This document shows positions 33,410-42,695 of a DNA stretch of 45,042 nucleotides, piece after piece (the stretch's first letter is position 1; every line of letters starts with the position of its first letter). Both the position numbers and the translations under genes were made by a program. Under the pieces are notes generated by a model. It was given only the letters and a program-made list of their open reading frames with translations, was not told the DNA's origin and did no database searches. The stretch is taken from assembly GCA_964629225.1 (NCBI GenBank), contig CAZVQC010000018.1, positions 1-45,042 of the forward strand, given 5' to 3'. This stretch comes from RUG14199 sp964629225 (GTDB lineage: Bacteria; Bacillota; Clostridia; Oscillospirales; CAG-272).

Positions 33410-34467
33410 AAAAAACATCACTTTGTATTCTTTTCGGAGGGGCTTCCTCCGAGCATGAGGTATCTCTCGTGTCATCCTACGGAGTTCTCTCTAATTTGGA
33501 CCGCGAGAAATATGATGTTACGGCGATCGGTATTACCAAAAAGGGAGGATGGTACCTTTTTGACGGCGATATCGAGAGGATAAAAGACGGGACGTGGTTC
33601 TCCGACGGACTTTTTAAGGTCATGATCGATCCCGCTCCCGGAAGTGAAAATATCCTGCTCTGCGATGGCGGCAGGATCGTTGAAAAGAGAAAGATAGACG
33701 TGGTATTTCCCGTGCTCCACGGAGCGTATGGGGAGGACGGCTCCCTTCAAGGGCTTCTTTCCGTAGCGGGCATCCCCTACGTTGGCTCAAAATGGACCTC
33801 CAGCGGCATTTGCATGGACAAAGCCTTCACAAAGCAGATAGTATCCCATTTGGGTATTCGGCAGGCGAAGGCGGTTATCCTGTCAAAGAGGGATCTCTTG
33901 CGTGACTGCAAGGGAGCCTTTGAAAGGGTCTCAAGCCTCGGATATCCGGTCTTCGTAAAGCCCGCAAACGCAGGCTCCTCGGTGGGTGTTTCAAAGGTCA
34001 GAGATGAGAGTGAGCTTAAAAGCGCTCTTGACATTGCCTTTTGCGAGGATTCGAAGGTGCTTGTTGAGGAATTCATCGACGGCCGCGAGGTAGAGGTTGC
34101 CGTAATGGAGAAGAACGGAGGATGCGTGGCATCCGTTCCCGGTGAGATCGATCCCGGCTGTGATTTTTACGATTACGATACCAAATACAAAACGGATTCG
34201 GCATCCTACTACATTCCCGCACGGCTGTCGGACGAAGAGAGTGTCCGCATTAGGGAATCTGCGATCCGCATATTCGAGGCTCTCGGATGCCGTACTCTGT
34301 CGAGAGTGGATTTCTTTGCGACAAAGGACGGGGATGCGGTCTTCAATGAGATCAACACCCTTCCCGGATTCACTCCCATCAGTATGTACCCGAAGCTTTT
34401 CATGCAAAGCGGCATGACTTATTCGGAAATAATCGACGAACTCGTTGCATCGGCTCTTGAGGGCTGA
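33406..34467 (+). CDS. ddl: D-alanine--D-alanine ligase
   Basis: Cytosolic ATP-grasp ligase making the D-Ala-D-Ala end of peptidoglycan precursors. The 353-residue protein shows FPVLHGAYGEDGSLQGL, VKPANAGSSVGVSKV, VLVEEFIDGREVEVAV, the omega-loop region YDYDTKYKTDSASYY and the metal-binding FNEINTLPGFTPISMYP. The omega loop is of the D-Ala type rather than the VanA D-Lac type as far as can be judged. The start overlaps the previous stop (ATGA). Confidence 0.95.
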   Translation: MKKTSLCILFGGASSEHEVSLVSSYGVLSNLDREKYDVTAIGITKKGGWYLFDGDIERIKDGTWFSDGLFKVMIDPAPGSENILLCDGGRIVEKRKIDVVFPVLHGAYGEDGSLQGLLSVAGIPYVGSKWTSSGICMDKAFTKQIVSHLGIRQAKAVILSKRDLLRDCKGAFERVSSLGYPVFVKPANAGSSVGVSKVRDESELKSALDIAFCEDSKVLVEEFIDGREVEVAVMEKNGGCVASVPGEIDPGCDFYDYDTKYKTDSASYYIPARLSDEESVRIRESAIRIFEALGCRTLSRVDFFATKDGDAVFNEINTLPGFTPISMYPKLFMQSGMTYSEIIDELVASALEG

Positions 34468-34572
34468 GACTGAGACTTTCGGATCATTCAACAGATTTTT
34501 TAAAAAGCGAATAACAGGTGGCATCCTTTGACCATAATACTCCGTAAGATGATTTGAAAGGCGGAATCAAAC

Positions 34573-34851
34573 ATGGTAAAAGGCTGTCAAAAAAAGATGA
34601 TCCATATCAAGGATACCAAAAGCAGGTACTACGAAGAGGCGTATTTCGTTTTGAGACCCGGCGTGGGAGACCCCAAGGTGCTTGAGACGAGCATGATCGA
34701 CGAGGCGATGAAGATCGCCGGAGAGAGCATTCCCTCCGCTGTGACGAAGAAGCGTAGACGGCGGGCTGTCATCTCTCTATTACCCTTTCTTGTGGGCGTT
34801 TTTGTAGGTGCTGCGGTGTCGGCGCTACTCTTTGCCGTCTGCCTGCTTTGA
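34573..34851 (+). CDS. Small single-pass membrane protein, unknown function
   Basis: A 92-residue protein with a soluble N-terminal part (IKDTKSRYYEEAYFVLR), a basic stretch KKRRRR at about 64 and one C-terminal membrane helix, as in a tail-anchored protein. GAAAGGCGG lies eight bases before the ATG; an internal ATG at MIHIKDT is an alternative. It lies between ddl and rnj in the same orientation. The family is not recognised by name. Confidence 0.65.
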   Translation: MVKGCQKKMIHIKDTKSRYYEEAYFVLRPGVGDPKVLETSMIDEAMKIAGESIPSAVTKKRRRRAVISLLPFLVGVFVGAAVSALLFAVCLL

Positions 34852-34855
34852 TACC

Positions 34856-34872
34856 CGCCCGAATTTTGGGCG
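34856..34872 (+). promoter_or_regulatory. Stem-loop upstream of rnj
   Basis: CGCCC-GAATTTT-GGGCG, five pairs, in the 77-base gap before rnj. It has no T tail, so terminator function is doubtful. Confidence 0.4.
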
Positions 34873-34928
34873 ACTAAAGACAGAACATTAATTTTGAAAT
34901 CTCACATATAAAAACAGAAAGGATACTT

Positions 34929-36605
34929 ATGGCAAAAAACAATAACAAACCGAAGCTCAGAGTAATGCTCCTCGGAGGACTTTGCGAGATCGGAAAGAAC
35001 ATTACGGTGCTCGAATACGGCGACGATATCGTCGTTATCGACTGCGGTCTTGCTTTTCCCGACGAGGATATGTTGGGTATCGACCTTGTCATACCGGATA
35101 TTACGTACCTTGAAAAGAACGCAAACAAGGTGAGGGCGATACTTTTGACTCACGGTCACGAGGACCATATCGGCGCAATACCCTACGTTCTGCGCTCCAT
35201 CAATCCCCCCATCTACGGAACAAGGCTGACTTTGGGAATCCTTGAGAACAAATTGGCGGAACACAAGCTTGACAAGCAGGCAAAGCTCATGACGGTGAAC
35301 CCCGGAAGCGTTGTGAAGCTCGGAGTCTTCACGGCGGAGTTCATAAGAGTCAATCACTCCATCGCTGATGCCTGCTGTATTGCGGTGAAGACCCCTGTGG
35401 GCGTGGTCTTCCACACGGGAGACTTCAAACTCGACGTAACTCCCATCGGAGGCGAGATGATGGACTTGACCCGGATCGGAGAATACGGCAGAGAGGGAGT
35501 CCTCCTCATGCTTGCGGAATCCACCAACGTGGAGCGTTCGGGATTTACCCCCTCGGAGCGCAAGGTAGGATCCTCCCTTGAGAATATCTTCAGGTCTAAT
35601 ACGGACAAGAGAGTTATCGTAGCAACCTTCTCATCCAACGTCCACCGCGTTCAGCAGATAATCAACGTCAGCGTAAGATACGGAAGAAAGGTAGCGATCA
35701 CCGGCAGGAGTATGATCAACGTGGTGGGAGCTGCGGTACGTCTCGGCTACATGGACGTCCCCTCCGACACACTCATCGATATCTCCGAGATCGGAAGATA
35801 CAATCCGGAAAAACTGACTATCATCACCACCGGATCCCAAGGTGAGCCCATGTCCGCACTCTATCGGATGGCGTTTTCCGACCACAGCACGGTCTCCCTT
35901 TCCTCAAAGGATCTTGTAGTGCTCTCGTCCCACGCCATTCCCGGCAACGAGCTTCTCGTGGGAAGGATCGTCAACGAGCTCTACAAGCTCGGTGTCAACG
36001 TCTATCACGACGAGGCGGAGGTCCACGTTTCCGGACACGCCTGCCAAGAGGAACTGAAGTTGATGCACGCTCTTGTGAGACCGAAGTATTTTGTGCCGAT
36101 ACACGGAGAATACAGGCACTTGATGCAGCACAAAGAGCTGGCAGAATTTTGCGGAATGTCCTCAAGCAATATCTTCGTTCTCAACATAGGCGAGGTGCTT
36201 GAATTTGATGAGAACGGAAATTGCAAGAGAGCGGGAAGCGTTCCCTCCGGTCACATCCTCGTTGACGGCTACGGTGTCGGAGACGTCGGAAATATCGTGC
36301 TCCGTGACCGCCGTCATCTGTCCCAGGACGGACTGATCGTAGTGGTGGCAACGGTAGATGAACAGAGCCGCGAGGTAGTTTCCGGTCCGGATATCATTTC
36401 CCGCGGATTCGTCTACGTGAGGGAGTCTGAGGAGCTGATGGACGAAGTGAAAAAGCTTGCGGAAAGCGTCTTTGAGGAATCGGTGTCCGACGGTGTGTTC
36501 GAGTGGAATCAAATCAAAAACAACGTCAGAGATACCCTTGCCAAGTTCATCTACAGCAAGACCAAGCGCAAGCCCATGATACTTCCAGTTATTATGAATG
36601 TGTGA
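34929..36605 (+). CDS. rnj: Ribonuclease J
   Basis: Metallo-beta-lactamase/beta-CASP RNase, combining 5'-3' exo- and endonuclease activity in mRNA turnover and rRNA processing. The 558-residue protein has the zinc motif LTHGHEDHIGAIPYVL, further metal ligands in HTGDFKLD and near SHAIPGNE, and the late HVSGHACQEELK with PIHGEYRH. Length and domain order are standard. AGAAAGGA lies a few bases before the ATG. The window shows only one RNase J gene, so J1 versus J2 cannot be decided. Confidence 0.96.
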   Translation: MAKNNNKPKLRVMLLGGLCEIGKNITVLEYGDDIVVIDCGLAFPDEDMLGIDLVIPDITYLEKNANKVRAILLTHGHEDHIGAIPYVLRSINPPIYGTRLTLGILENKLAEHKLDKQAKLMTVNPGSVVKLGVFTAEFIRVNHSIADACCIAVKTPVGVVFHTGDFKLDVTPIGGEMMDLTRIGEYGREGVLLMLAESTNVERSGFTPSERKVGSSLENIFRSNTDKRVIVATFSSNVHRVQQIINVSVRYGRKVAITGRSMINVVGAAVRLGYMDVPSDTLIDISEIGRYNPEKLTIITTGSQGEPMSALYRMAFSDHSTVSLSSKDLVVLSSHAIPGNELLVGRIVNELYKLGVNVYHDEAEVHVSGHACQEELKLMHALVRPKYFVPIHGEYRHLMQHKELAEFCGMSSSNIFVLNIGEVLEFDENGNCKRAGSVPSGHILVDGYGVGDVGNIVLRDRRHLSQDGLIVVVATVDEQSREVVSGPDIISRGFVYVRESEELMDEVKKLAESVFEESVSDGVFEWNQIKNNVRDTLAKFIYSKTKRKPMILPVIMNV

Positions 36606-36612
36606 GGGCGAG

Positions 36613-36909
36613 ATGGTACGGCACATAATACTGTGGAGAATAAAAGAAGGTCTTTTGAAGGAAGACGTCGCCCGGGATATCAAAACCAATCTTGAGAAGC
36701 TTCCCCTCACAGTTCCCGGAATAATGAAGCTTCGGGTGTTGACGGAGAACCTTCCCTCGTCTTCGTGCGACGTGATGCTTGACAGTGCTTTTGAAAGCGT
36801 TGAAGCGCTGGCTGCGTACAGAGTGCATCCCGACCACGTGAGGGTGGCGGACACTTACGTTCGTCCCATGTGCGATGTGCGCCTGTGCTTCGATTTTGAA
36901 GATGAATAA
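36613..36909 (+). CDS. Dabb-family (stress-responsive A/B barrel) protein
   Basis: A 98-residue dimeric ferredoxin-like alpha/beta barrel protein. It begins VRHIILWRIKEG and has the family's late AYRVHPDHVRVADTYVRP motif. I start it at the ATG at 36613, with GAGGG just upstream; it lies seven bases after the rnj stop, so the two are probably co-transcribed. The family is loosely stress-linked; the biochemical role is unknown. A terminator follows. Confidence 0.82.
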   Translation: MVRHIILWRIKEGLLKEDVARDIKTNLEKLPLTVPGIMKLRVLTENLPSSSCDVMLDSAFESVEALAAYRVHPDHVRVADTYVRPMCDVRLCFDFEDE

Positions 36910-36961
36910 AGAGCGGTAAAGCACCGTAGGCGACAATAACACGCTTTGAGGTGCAAGACCC

Positions 36962-36997
36962 GAAATGCCCGCCGGACAGGACCGAAGCGGGCATTTC
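36962..36997 (+). terminator. Terminator-like hairpin after the rnj/Dabb pair
   Basis: GAAATGCCCGC pairs perfectly with GCGGGCATTTC over 11 bases around a 14-base loop. The T tail is interrupted (TTTCTGTAATT). Another possible stem, GCACC/GGTGC, spans about 36919-36953. Confidence 0.65.
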
Positions 36998-37360
36998 TGT
37001 AATTATGAAATGCGGCATCTTTTGAAGAGGTGCTCTCTATTGTGGTGCTTTTTAAAAAAGTCCCACATTCCGGAAAACTTCGGGCAGGTTTTGAAAAAAG
37101 ATCTGCGACGGGGTGACGTGGGCCGTCACTACCTAAAAAAGCGGGGATATTTTCGGATACTGTTCCCCGTTTTCGGCATCCGAACCTTTTTCTTCGTCAA
37201 GCCCCCCTGCCGACGTTCAACCGATAACCGATCGATGCCGCTTCGATCCTTTTCTGTACTTTATGGGCTTTGAAGACGGTCAACAACTGCTTTTTCGTCA
37301 AAAAACTATGATTTTACCAAAAAAACGCACCGAGTTTTAGAAAAAATACTTAAACTGCTA
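36998..37360 (+). other. Intergenic region without a recognised gene
   Basis: About 360 bases between the terminator and the next promoter. Frames are short and lack ribosome binding sites. One clear hairpin is seen, GTGACG-TGGGC-CGTCAC (37113-37129), and further on GGGGA and TCCCC can pair. No known RNA family was recognised. Confidence 0.35.
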
Positions 37361-37389
37361 TTGAAAAAGTAGAAAATGTAGTGTAAAAT
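37361..37389 (+). promoter_or_regulatory. Promoter of the CdaR/PucR-type regulator gene
   Basis: TTGAAA and TAAAAT with exactly 17 bases between, about 50 bases before the ATG. Confidence 0.78.
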
Positions 37390-37441
37390 ATGGTCAGTAT
37401 ATACAACAGTAAAAACGTTGATCACAAGAAGGAGAAGTAAA

Positions 37442-38527
37442 ATGTCAAATCGTCTGTTCCAGGGAATTATTTATCAGATGCGAGATGCAGTGGACCGTGT
37501 TATCGGTGTTGTTGACGAGGCGGGAGCCGTCGTTGCCTGCAGCGATCTCGCGAAGGTGGGTGAAGCACGTCCCGAGGTCCGCGACGAGCTTGCATACACG
37601 ACCGATACCGTTGTTACGGGAGGTTGTACATACAGACCCATCGGCAGCAGCTCAAAGATAGAGTACGCTGTCTTTGTGGAGGGTGAGGATGCTGTTGCGG
37701 AGAAATACGCCGCAGTTCTTGCCATCTCTCTTTCAAACATCAAGAGCCTTTACGATGAGAAGTACGATAAGAACTCCTTCATCAAGAACATCATCCTCGA
37801 TAACATCCTGCCAAGCGACATCTACGTCAAGAGCAAGGAGCTTCATTTCAACACCGAGGAGATAAGAGTCGTCTTTCTCATCCGTTTCAACGAGAAGACC
37901 GATATCCTCCCCTACGACATGGTCCAGAACATATTCCCCGACAAGTCGAAGGACTACGTTATCAACGTGGGTGAGAAAGATATCGTCCTCGTCAAGGAGC
38001 TCAGCGCGGCAACGGACGTGAAGAAGATAGAAAAACTCGCAAAGTCCATTGCCGACACCATTAGTTCCGAATTCTATTCCAAGGTCTCCATCGGCATCGG
38101 TACCGCAGTTGACAACATCAAGGATCTCGCCCGCTCCTACAAGGAGGCTCAGGTTGCCCTTGAGGTCGGCAAGGTGTTCGACACCGAAAAAAGCATCGTA
38201 AGCTACGATAACCTCGGTATCGGAAGACTGATCTATCAGCTTCCGACGACCCTTTGCGAGATGTTTTTGCAGGAGGTCTTCAAAAACGGCTCTCTCTACA
38301 ATCTCGACCGTGAGACCCTCATGACGATACAGTGCTTCTTTGAGAACAATCTGAACGTCTCCGAGACTTCGAGAAAGCTTTTCGTACACCGCAACACCCT
38401 TGTGTATCGCCTTGAGAAGATACGCAAGCTCACAGGACTTGACCTCAGAGAATTTGACCACGCCATCACTTTCAAGGTTGCTCTTATGGTCAAAAAATAT
38501 CTGTCTACGAAGCCCGTCAAATATTGA
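37442..38527 (+). CDS. CdaR/PucR-type transcriptional regulator
   Basis: A 361-residue protein. The N-terminal 100 residues look like a small sensor region, the centre (about 120-270) resembles the CdaR GGDEF-like domain with IGIGTAVDNIKDLARSYKEA, and the C-terminus is the PucR helix-turn-helix (NLNVSETSRKLFVHRNTL, about 300-345). GAAGGAG lies seven bases before the ATG at 37442. It has its own promoter and terminator and stands directly upstream of ftsEX. Whether it controls wall-division genes is inference; family members usually respond to small metabolites. Confidence 0.85.
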   Translation: MSNRLFQGIIYQMRDAVDRVIGVVDEAGAVVACSDLAKVGEARPEVRDELAYTTDTVVTGGCTYRPIGSSSKIEYAVFVEGEDAVAEKYAAVLAISLSNIKSLYDEKYDKNSFIKNIILDNILPSDIYVKSKELHFNTEEIRVVFLIRFNEKTDILPYDMVQNIFPDKSKDYVINVGEKDIVLVKELSAATDVKKIEKLAKSIADTISSEFYSKVSIGIGTAVDNIKDLARSYKEAQVALEVGKVFDTEKSIVSYDNLGIGRLIYQLPTTLCEMFLQEVFKNGSLYNLDRETLMTIQCFFENNLNVSETSRKLFVHRNTLVYRLEKIRKLTGLDLREFDHAITFKVALMVKKYLSTKPVKY

Positions 38528-38533
38528 TCTGCG

Positions 38534-38565
38534 AAGGCACCTCGGTGCCTTTCCGCGCGTTTTTT
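38534..38565 (+). terminator. Terminator after the CdaR/PucR-type gene
   Basis: AAGGCAC-CTCG-GTGCCTT, seven perfect pairs with a tetraloop, then CCGCGCG and a run of six T. The T run is a few bases away from the stem. Confidence 0.7.
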
Positions 38566-38580
38566 GCGCATGATCCCAAG

Positions 38581-38612
38581 GGCGGAGATCCGCCTTATTT
38601 GGGGCAGTCCCC
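38581..38612 (+). promoter_or_regulatory. Two short stem-loops before ftsE
   Basis: GGCGG-AGAT-CCGCC and GGGG-CAGT-CCCC lie in series, about nine bases before AAGGAGG. Confidence 0.5.
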
Positions 38613-38642
38613 CGCGGAAAAGGAGGAAAGAAGGTTACTTTT

Positions 38643-39320
38643 ATGATCGAATTCAGAAACGTAAAAAAACACTATCCCAACGGAACGGTGGCGCTGAGCG
38701 GCGTTGACCTTAAGGTGGAGGACGGTGAGTTTGTCTTCATCGTGGGCCGATCCGGCGCGGGAAAGACCACCATGATGAAGCTGCTTCTCAGAGAAGAGGT
38801 GGCAAGCTCCGGCGACATCATTGTGGGAGACTACAATTTATCGAAGATATCGAATTTCAGGGTCCCTTACTACAGGCGGGAATTGGGAGTCGTTTTTCAG
38901 GACTTCCGCCTTTTCAAGGATAAGACCGTCTATGAGAACGTGTCATTTGCGATGCAGGTAGTGGGAACTCCCAAAAAGATGATAAAAAGGCGTGTTCCCG
39001 CTATTCTCAACACCGTGAATTTAGCCGACAAGAGCTCCTGCTTCCCCAGTGAGCTGTCCGGCGGAGAACAGCAGAGGGTCGCCCTTGCAAGAGCCCTTGC
39101 AAACAACCCGAAGATAATCATTGCGGATGAGCCGACGGGTAACATCGACCCGAAGATGAGTATCGAGATCATGAATCTTCTCATGAAGATCAACCGCCTC
39201 GGAAAGACCGTTATCGTAGTTACCCACGAGAAGAACCTTGTGGATTACTACAAGCAGAGAGTCGTCATGCTGAGGGACGGAAAGATCATAGAGGACCGTG
39301 TGGGAGGTATGTTCAAATGA
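38643..39320 (+). CDS. ftsE: Cell division ATP-binding protein FtsE
   Basis: Cytosolic ABC ATPase partner of FtsX. The 225-residue protein has Walker A GRSGAGKTTMMK, signature LSGGEQQRVALARAL, Walker B IIIADEPTG and the H-loop VVTHEK. It overlaps ftsX by four bases. With FtsX it transmits ATP-driven movement across the membrane to activate wall hydrolases. Confidence 0.97.
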   Translation: MIEFRNVKKHYPNGTVALSGVDLKVEDGEFVFIVGRSGAGKTTMMKLLLREEVASSGDIIVGDYNLSKISNFRVPYYRRELGVVFQDFRLFKDKTVYENVSFAMQVVGTPKKMIKRRVPAILNTVNLADKSSCFPSELSGGEQQRVALARALANNPKIIIADEPTGNIDPKMSIEIMNLLMKINRLGKTVIVVTHEKNLVDYYKQRVVMLRDGKIIEDRVGGMFK

Positions 39321-40210
39321 AAAGACGTTACAGCCCGTTTTATTTCATCGGTCAGGCTTTCAGGAGTCTTTGGAGAAACGGTGTCATGTCCTTCGCTTCC
39401 ATTGCGGTGCTCATGAGTTGCCTTGTGGTGATGGGAGGATTTGCACTTCTCGTTTTGAATATCGATAAGAATCTGGATCAGATCAATCTGATGAACGAGA
39501 TCGTCGTATTCTGCAACAAGGATGCCTCCGAGGAGGAGATAGTCTCCATTGAGGAGCAGATCAAGGCACTTTCCAACGTCCAAAGCGTTGAGAGGGTCAC
39601 AAAAGCCCAGGCTCTTCAAAAGATGAAGGAGCAGTCCACAGAGTATGAGAATCTCTACGATGACATAACGGACGAGAACAACCCACTTACGGACTCATTC
39701 CAGATCACCTATTCCACAGAGGAGGGTGCGGCGACGCTTCAGTACGAACTGAAGCAGATCGAAGGGGTCAGAAAAGTCAACGCCCGCATCGATCTTGCCA
39801 ATTCGGTAGCAAGCTTTAAAAGCGGCATCCAACTTATTTTCGTCTGGTTCCTTGCAATACTTTTTGTGGTGACTATCTTCATCATAATCAACACCATCAA
39901 GCTGACGCTCCACTCAAGAAGGCACGAGATCAGTGTCATGAGATACGTTGGCGCCACCGGCTGGTTCATCACGCTGCCCTTCGTATTTGAAGGTATCATA
40001 ATCGGGCTTTTTGCAAGCGGTATCGCCTTTGGGATGATAAGCTACATTTACGGATACATTGAAAAAGCAGTGGCAGCCGATCTTGATATGCTGACCCTCA
40101 TCCCCTTGGCGGAGATCGACCTTTGGTTGCTTCTCGGATTTGTGACAGTGGGAGTCATCACCGGTATCGTCGGAAGTTGCATCTCCATCGGAAAATATCT
40201 CAAATCCTGA
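39317..40210 (+). CDS. ftsX: Cell division protein FtsX
   Basis: Membrane partner of FtsE. The 297-residue protein has four membrane helices: one near the N-terminus (about 22-47), then three at about 175-290. The large extracellular loop (about 50-170) is the docking site for the wall-hydrolase partner. The family motif NTIKLTLHSRRHEISVMRYV is seen. It is followed 31 bases later by a coiled-coil M23 protein, the expected partner. Confidence 0.95.
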   Translation: MKRRYSPFYFIGQAFRSLWRNGVMSFASIAVLMSCLVVMGGFALLVLNIDKNLDQINLMNEIVVFCNKDASEEEIVSIEEQIKALSNVQSVERVTKAQALQKMKEQSTEYENLYDDITDENNPLTDSFQITYSTEEGAATLQYELKQIEGVRKVNARIDLANSVASFKSGIQLIFVWFLAILFVVTIFIIINTIKLTLHSRRHEISVMRYVGATGWFITLPFVFEGIIIGLFASGIAFGMISYIYGYIEKAVAADLDMLTLIPLAEIDLWLLLGFVTVGVITGIVGSCISIGKYLKS

Positions 40211-40241
40211 TCCGGCACTTCCCCAAAAAGGAGGAAAACTA

Positions 40242-41423
40242 ATGAAGATGAAAAAGAAACTGCTCAGATCAAACGCGCTTTTCCTTGCGCTGATACTTGC
40301 GGTATCTGCCATCATTATCCCTTCGGCGGTAATGACCGAAGCTGTGGATTCGACGGCGCAGAGTTACCAGGATCAGATAGCGGAACTGAACAAAAAGCAG
40401 GCACAGCTTAAGAAAAAAATAGACGGCCTTAAGAGCGATATCAACAATGCGACCGCCTACAAGAACAGCCTTGACGAGCTGTCCGACGTGACGCAGAACA
40501 AGATATCCGCCGCCGAAGCACTGACTGCGGAGCTTGAACTCAGCATCGCCAACACTGAGGAGCAGATAGCGGAAAAAGAGATTGCTATCGAGGCGACTTT
40601 CAACAAATTCCTTGACAGGATGGCGGTATCCTATGAGGAGGGAGAGGCAAGTTATCTTTCTATCCTTCTCGGCTCGGAGGACATGGGTGATTTTCTCACC
40701 AAAATGGATCTTGTGAGCAGTATGCTTGAGTATGACAGGGATCTGAAGAATCAGTACAAGTCGGAAAAGGAAGACCTTGAAAAGACCAGAGAATCGCTTA
40801 AGGAAGCGAAGACCCTTCAGGAAGAGACTCTCGCTGAGCTTGAAGAGGACAAAGCCTATTACGATGCCCTTCTCGAAAAGCAGAACGCCTACATATCCAG
40901 CCTTGAAAGCGACAAGAAGACCGCGACCTCCGCATACGAGGCCGCAGTTGCTCAGAATAATGAGCTTAACAATCAGCTGAAGAACTATCTTAAGAGCCTT
41001 CAGCAGAACAATTCCTCAAGCGTGGTCTATGACGGCAACGGCTTTGCATGGCCTCTTGAAGGATATTCCACCATCTCCTCAGGATACGGTTGGAGAACTC
41101 TCGGCGGAGTCAGGGACTTCCACTTAGGCATCGATATCCCCGCTCCCACAGGAACTCCCATCCACGCATCCAGCGGCGGAGTAGTGCTGAAATCCGTAAT
41201 GCACGGAAGCTATGGCAATTATGTGCTCATTGATAACGGTAGCGGATACTCCACCCTCTACGCTCACATGAGCCGCAGAGCGGTGTCGGTAGGGCAGACG
41301 GTAACGCAGGGACAGGTCATCGGATATGTCGGCACCACCGGTTACGTCACCGGAGCCCACCTCCACTTCGAGATCCGTGTCAACGGAGAAACGACCAACC
41401 CTCTCAACTATGTTAGAAGATGA
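40242..41423 (+). CDS. Coiled-coil M23 peptidase / murein hydrolase activator (EnvC-like)
   Basis: A 393-residue secreted protein. A signal peptide (about 1-30) is followed by long coiled coils (about 35-100 and 150-255) and a C-terminal LytM/M23 domain (about 285-393). The zinc-site residues appear intact: HLGIDIPAPTGTPIHA has the H-x3-D and GAHLHFEI the HxH. EnvC itself has a degenerate LytM domain; the intact motifs here suggest an active endopeptidase. The role by context is an FtsEX-controlled wall hydrolase, like the FtsEX partners PcsB or CwlO. AAAGGAGG lies before the ATG. Confidence 0.9.
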   Translation: MKMKKKLLRSNALFLALILAVSAIIIPSAVMTEAVDSTAQSYQDQIAELNKKQAQLKKKIDGLKSDINNATAYKNSLDELSDVTQNKISAAEALTAELELSIANTEEQIAEKEIAIEATFNKFLDRMAVSYEEGEASYLSILLGSEDMGDFLTKMDLVSSMLEYDRDLKNQYKSEKEDLEKTRESLKEAKTLQEETLAELEEDKAYYDALLEKQNAYISSLESDKKTATSAYEAAVAQNNELNNQLKNYLKSLQQNNSSSVVYDGNGFAWPLEGYSTISSGYGWRTLGGVRDFHLGIDIPAPTGTPIHASSGGVVLKSVMHGSYGNYVLIDNGSGYSTLYAHMSRRAVSVGQTVTQGQVIGYVGTTGYVTGAHLHFEIRVNGETTNPLNYVRR

Positions 41424-41439
41424 ATAAAGCGGAGTGAAA

Positions 41440-42666
41440 ATGCAAAAGAAAATATCTCTTCCGCTGGCGGTGATACTTATCCTGCTTGCGGTACTGGTAA
41501 CATTCCTTGCCACCTTTACGGGATTGTCGCAGTATGACAAGGCGCGTTTCACAGAGGTGATAGAGAGTTACCGAGGATCGGACGAATACCTTGACAAATT
41601 GAAGGAAGTCAAGTCCTATTTCGACACGCAGTACATCGGCGAGCTTGACGAGGACGAGATCAGTGATTACATCGTCCACGGCTACGTTGCGGGTACCGGC
41701 GACAAATACGCTGCTTACTACAACAAAGAGGAGTACGCCGAGATGATGGATGACTTAAACGGGGAACTTGAGGGCATCGGTGTCAGTGTTATCTACAATG
41801 CGGATGAGGCTGCCATTGAGATCATCAACGTCTTTCCCGACTCCCCCGCCCACGATGCGGGAGTTCAGGTGGGAGACCTTATCAAGTACGTAGGTGACGA
41901 TTATGAAAGCGTTGCTTCCCTCGGATACAATATGGCGGTCAGCAAGGTGAAGGGGGTGGCCGGAACAGTTGCCCGTTTTATCGCCTACAGAGGAGAAAAC
42001 TACAGCGAGGAGATCAAGTTCGAGATCGTCCGTGCCCATGTGGTGGAGCAGGTGGTGACGTACCGCCTTCACAGTTCCGACAGCACGGTGGGTATCATCA
42101 AGATATCCTCCTTTGATACCGCGACCGTCAAGCAGTTTAACGAAGCGATAACGGCGCTTAGAGACATGGGGGCCGAAAAGCTTGTATTCGATGTTCGGAA
42201 CAACCCCGGAGGAGAGCTGAATACTATTTGCTCCATCCTCGACACACTGCTTCCGGAGGGACCGGTCATCAGAGCCGTGGACGTCTCCGGCACGGAACAG
42301 GTGCTTTACCGTTCCGATGCAAACGAGCTTGATATGCCGATGGCGGTCCTGGTCAATTCCGGCACGGCAAGTGCCGCAGAACTCTTTACCAGCGCTCTGA
42401 AGGACTATGAGAAGGCCACGGTAGTCGGTACTCTTACCTACGGCAAGGGGTGCATGCAGACGTTTTACCCCCTCTCGGACGGAGGTGCCATCAAGCTGAC
42501 CTCCGCTATGTACTACCCGCCGTTTTCCGATAACTACGACGGCGTAGGCATCACTCCCGACGTGGAGGTGGAACTCAGCGCCACTGCAAAAGCGAAAAAC
42601 ATCTACAAATTGACCGATGATGAGGACGACCAACTCAAGGCGGCTGTCGCTTCATTTTCAAAGTAA
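41440..42666 (+). CDS. S41-family carboxyl-terminal processing protease (CtpA/CtpB-like)
   Basis: A 408-residue membrane-anchored or secreted protease. One N-terminal hydrophobic segment (about 7-28) precedes a helical region, a PDZ domain (about 105-195, GIGVSVIYNADEAAIEIINV) and the S41 catalytic domain. The family Ser is in VLVNSGTASAAELFTSAL and the Lys in VVGTLTYGKGCMQT. I start at the ATG at 41440 because GGAG lies five bases before it; a GTG at 41434 is less likely. It ends the ftsE-ftsX-M23 run. In other clostridia such proteases cut secreted signalling or wall proteins; the target here is unknown. Confidence 0.92.
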   Translation: MQKKISLPLAVILILLAVLVTFLATFTGLSQYDKARFTEVIESYRGSDEYLDKLKEVKSYFDTQYIGELDEDEISDYIVHGYVAGTGDKYAAYYNKEEYAEMMDDLNGELEGIGVSVIYNADEAAIEIINVFPDSPAHDAGVQVGDLIKYVGDDYESVASLGYNMAVSKVKGVAGTVARFIAYRGENYSEEIKFEIVRAHVVEQVVTYRLHSSDSTVGIIKISSFDTATVKQFNEAITALRDMGAEKLVFDVRNNPGGELNTICSILDTLLPEGPVIRAVDVSGTEQVLYRSDANELDMPMAVLVNSGTASAAELFTSALKDYEKATVVGTLTYGKGCMQTFYPLSDGGAIKLTSAMYYPPFSDNYDGVGITPDVEVELSATAKAKNIYKLTDDEDDQLKAAVASFSK

Positions 42667-42695
42667 AATACCAACCTCAGTAAATTAAACGGCGT

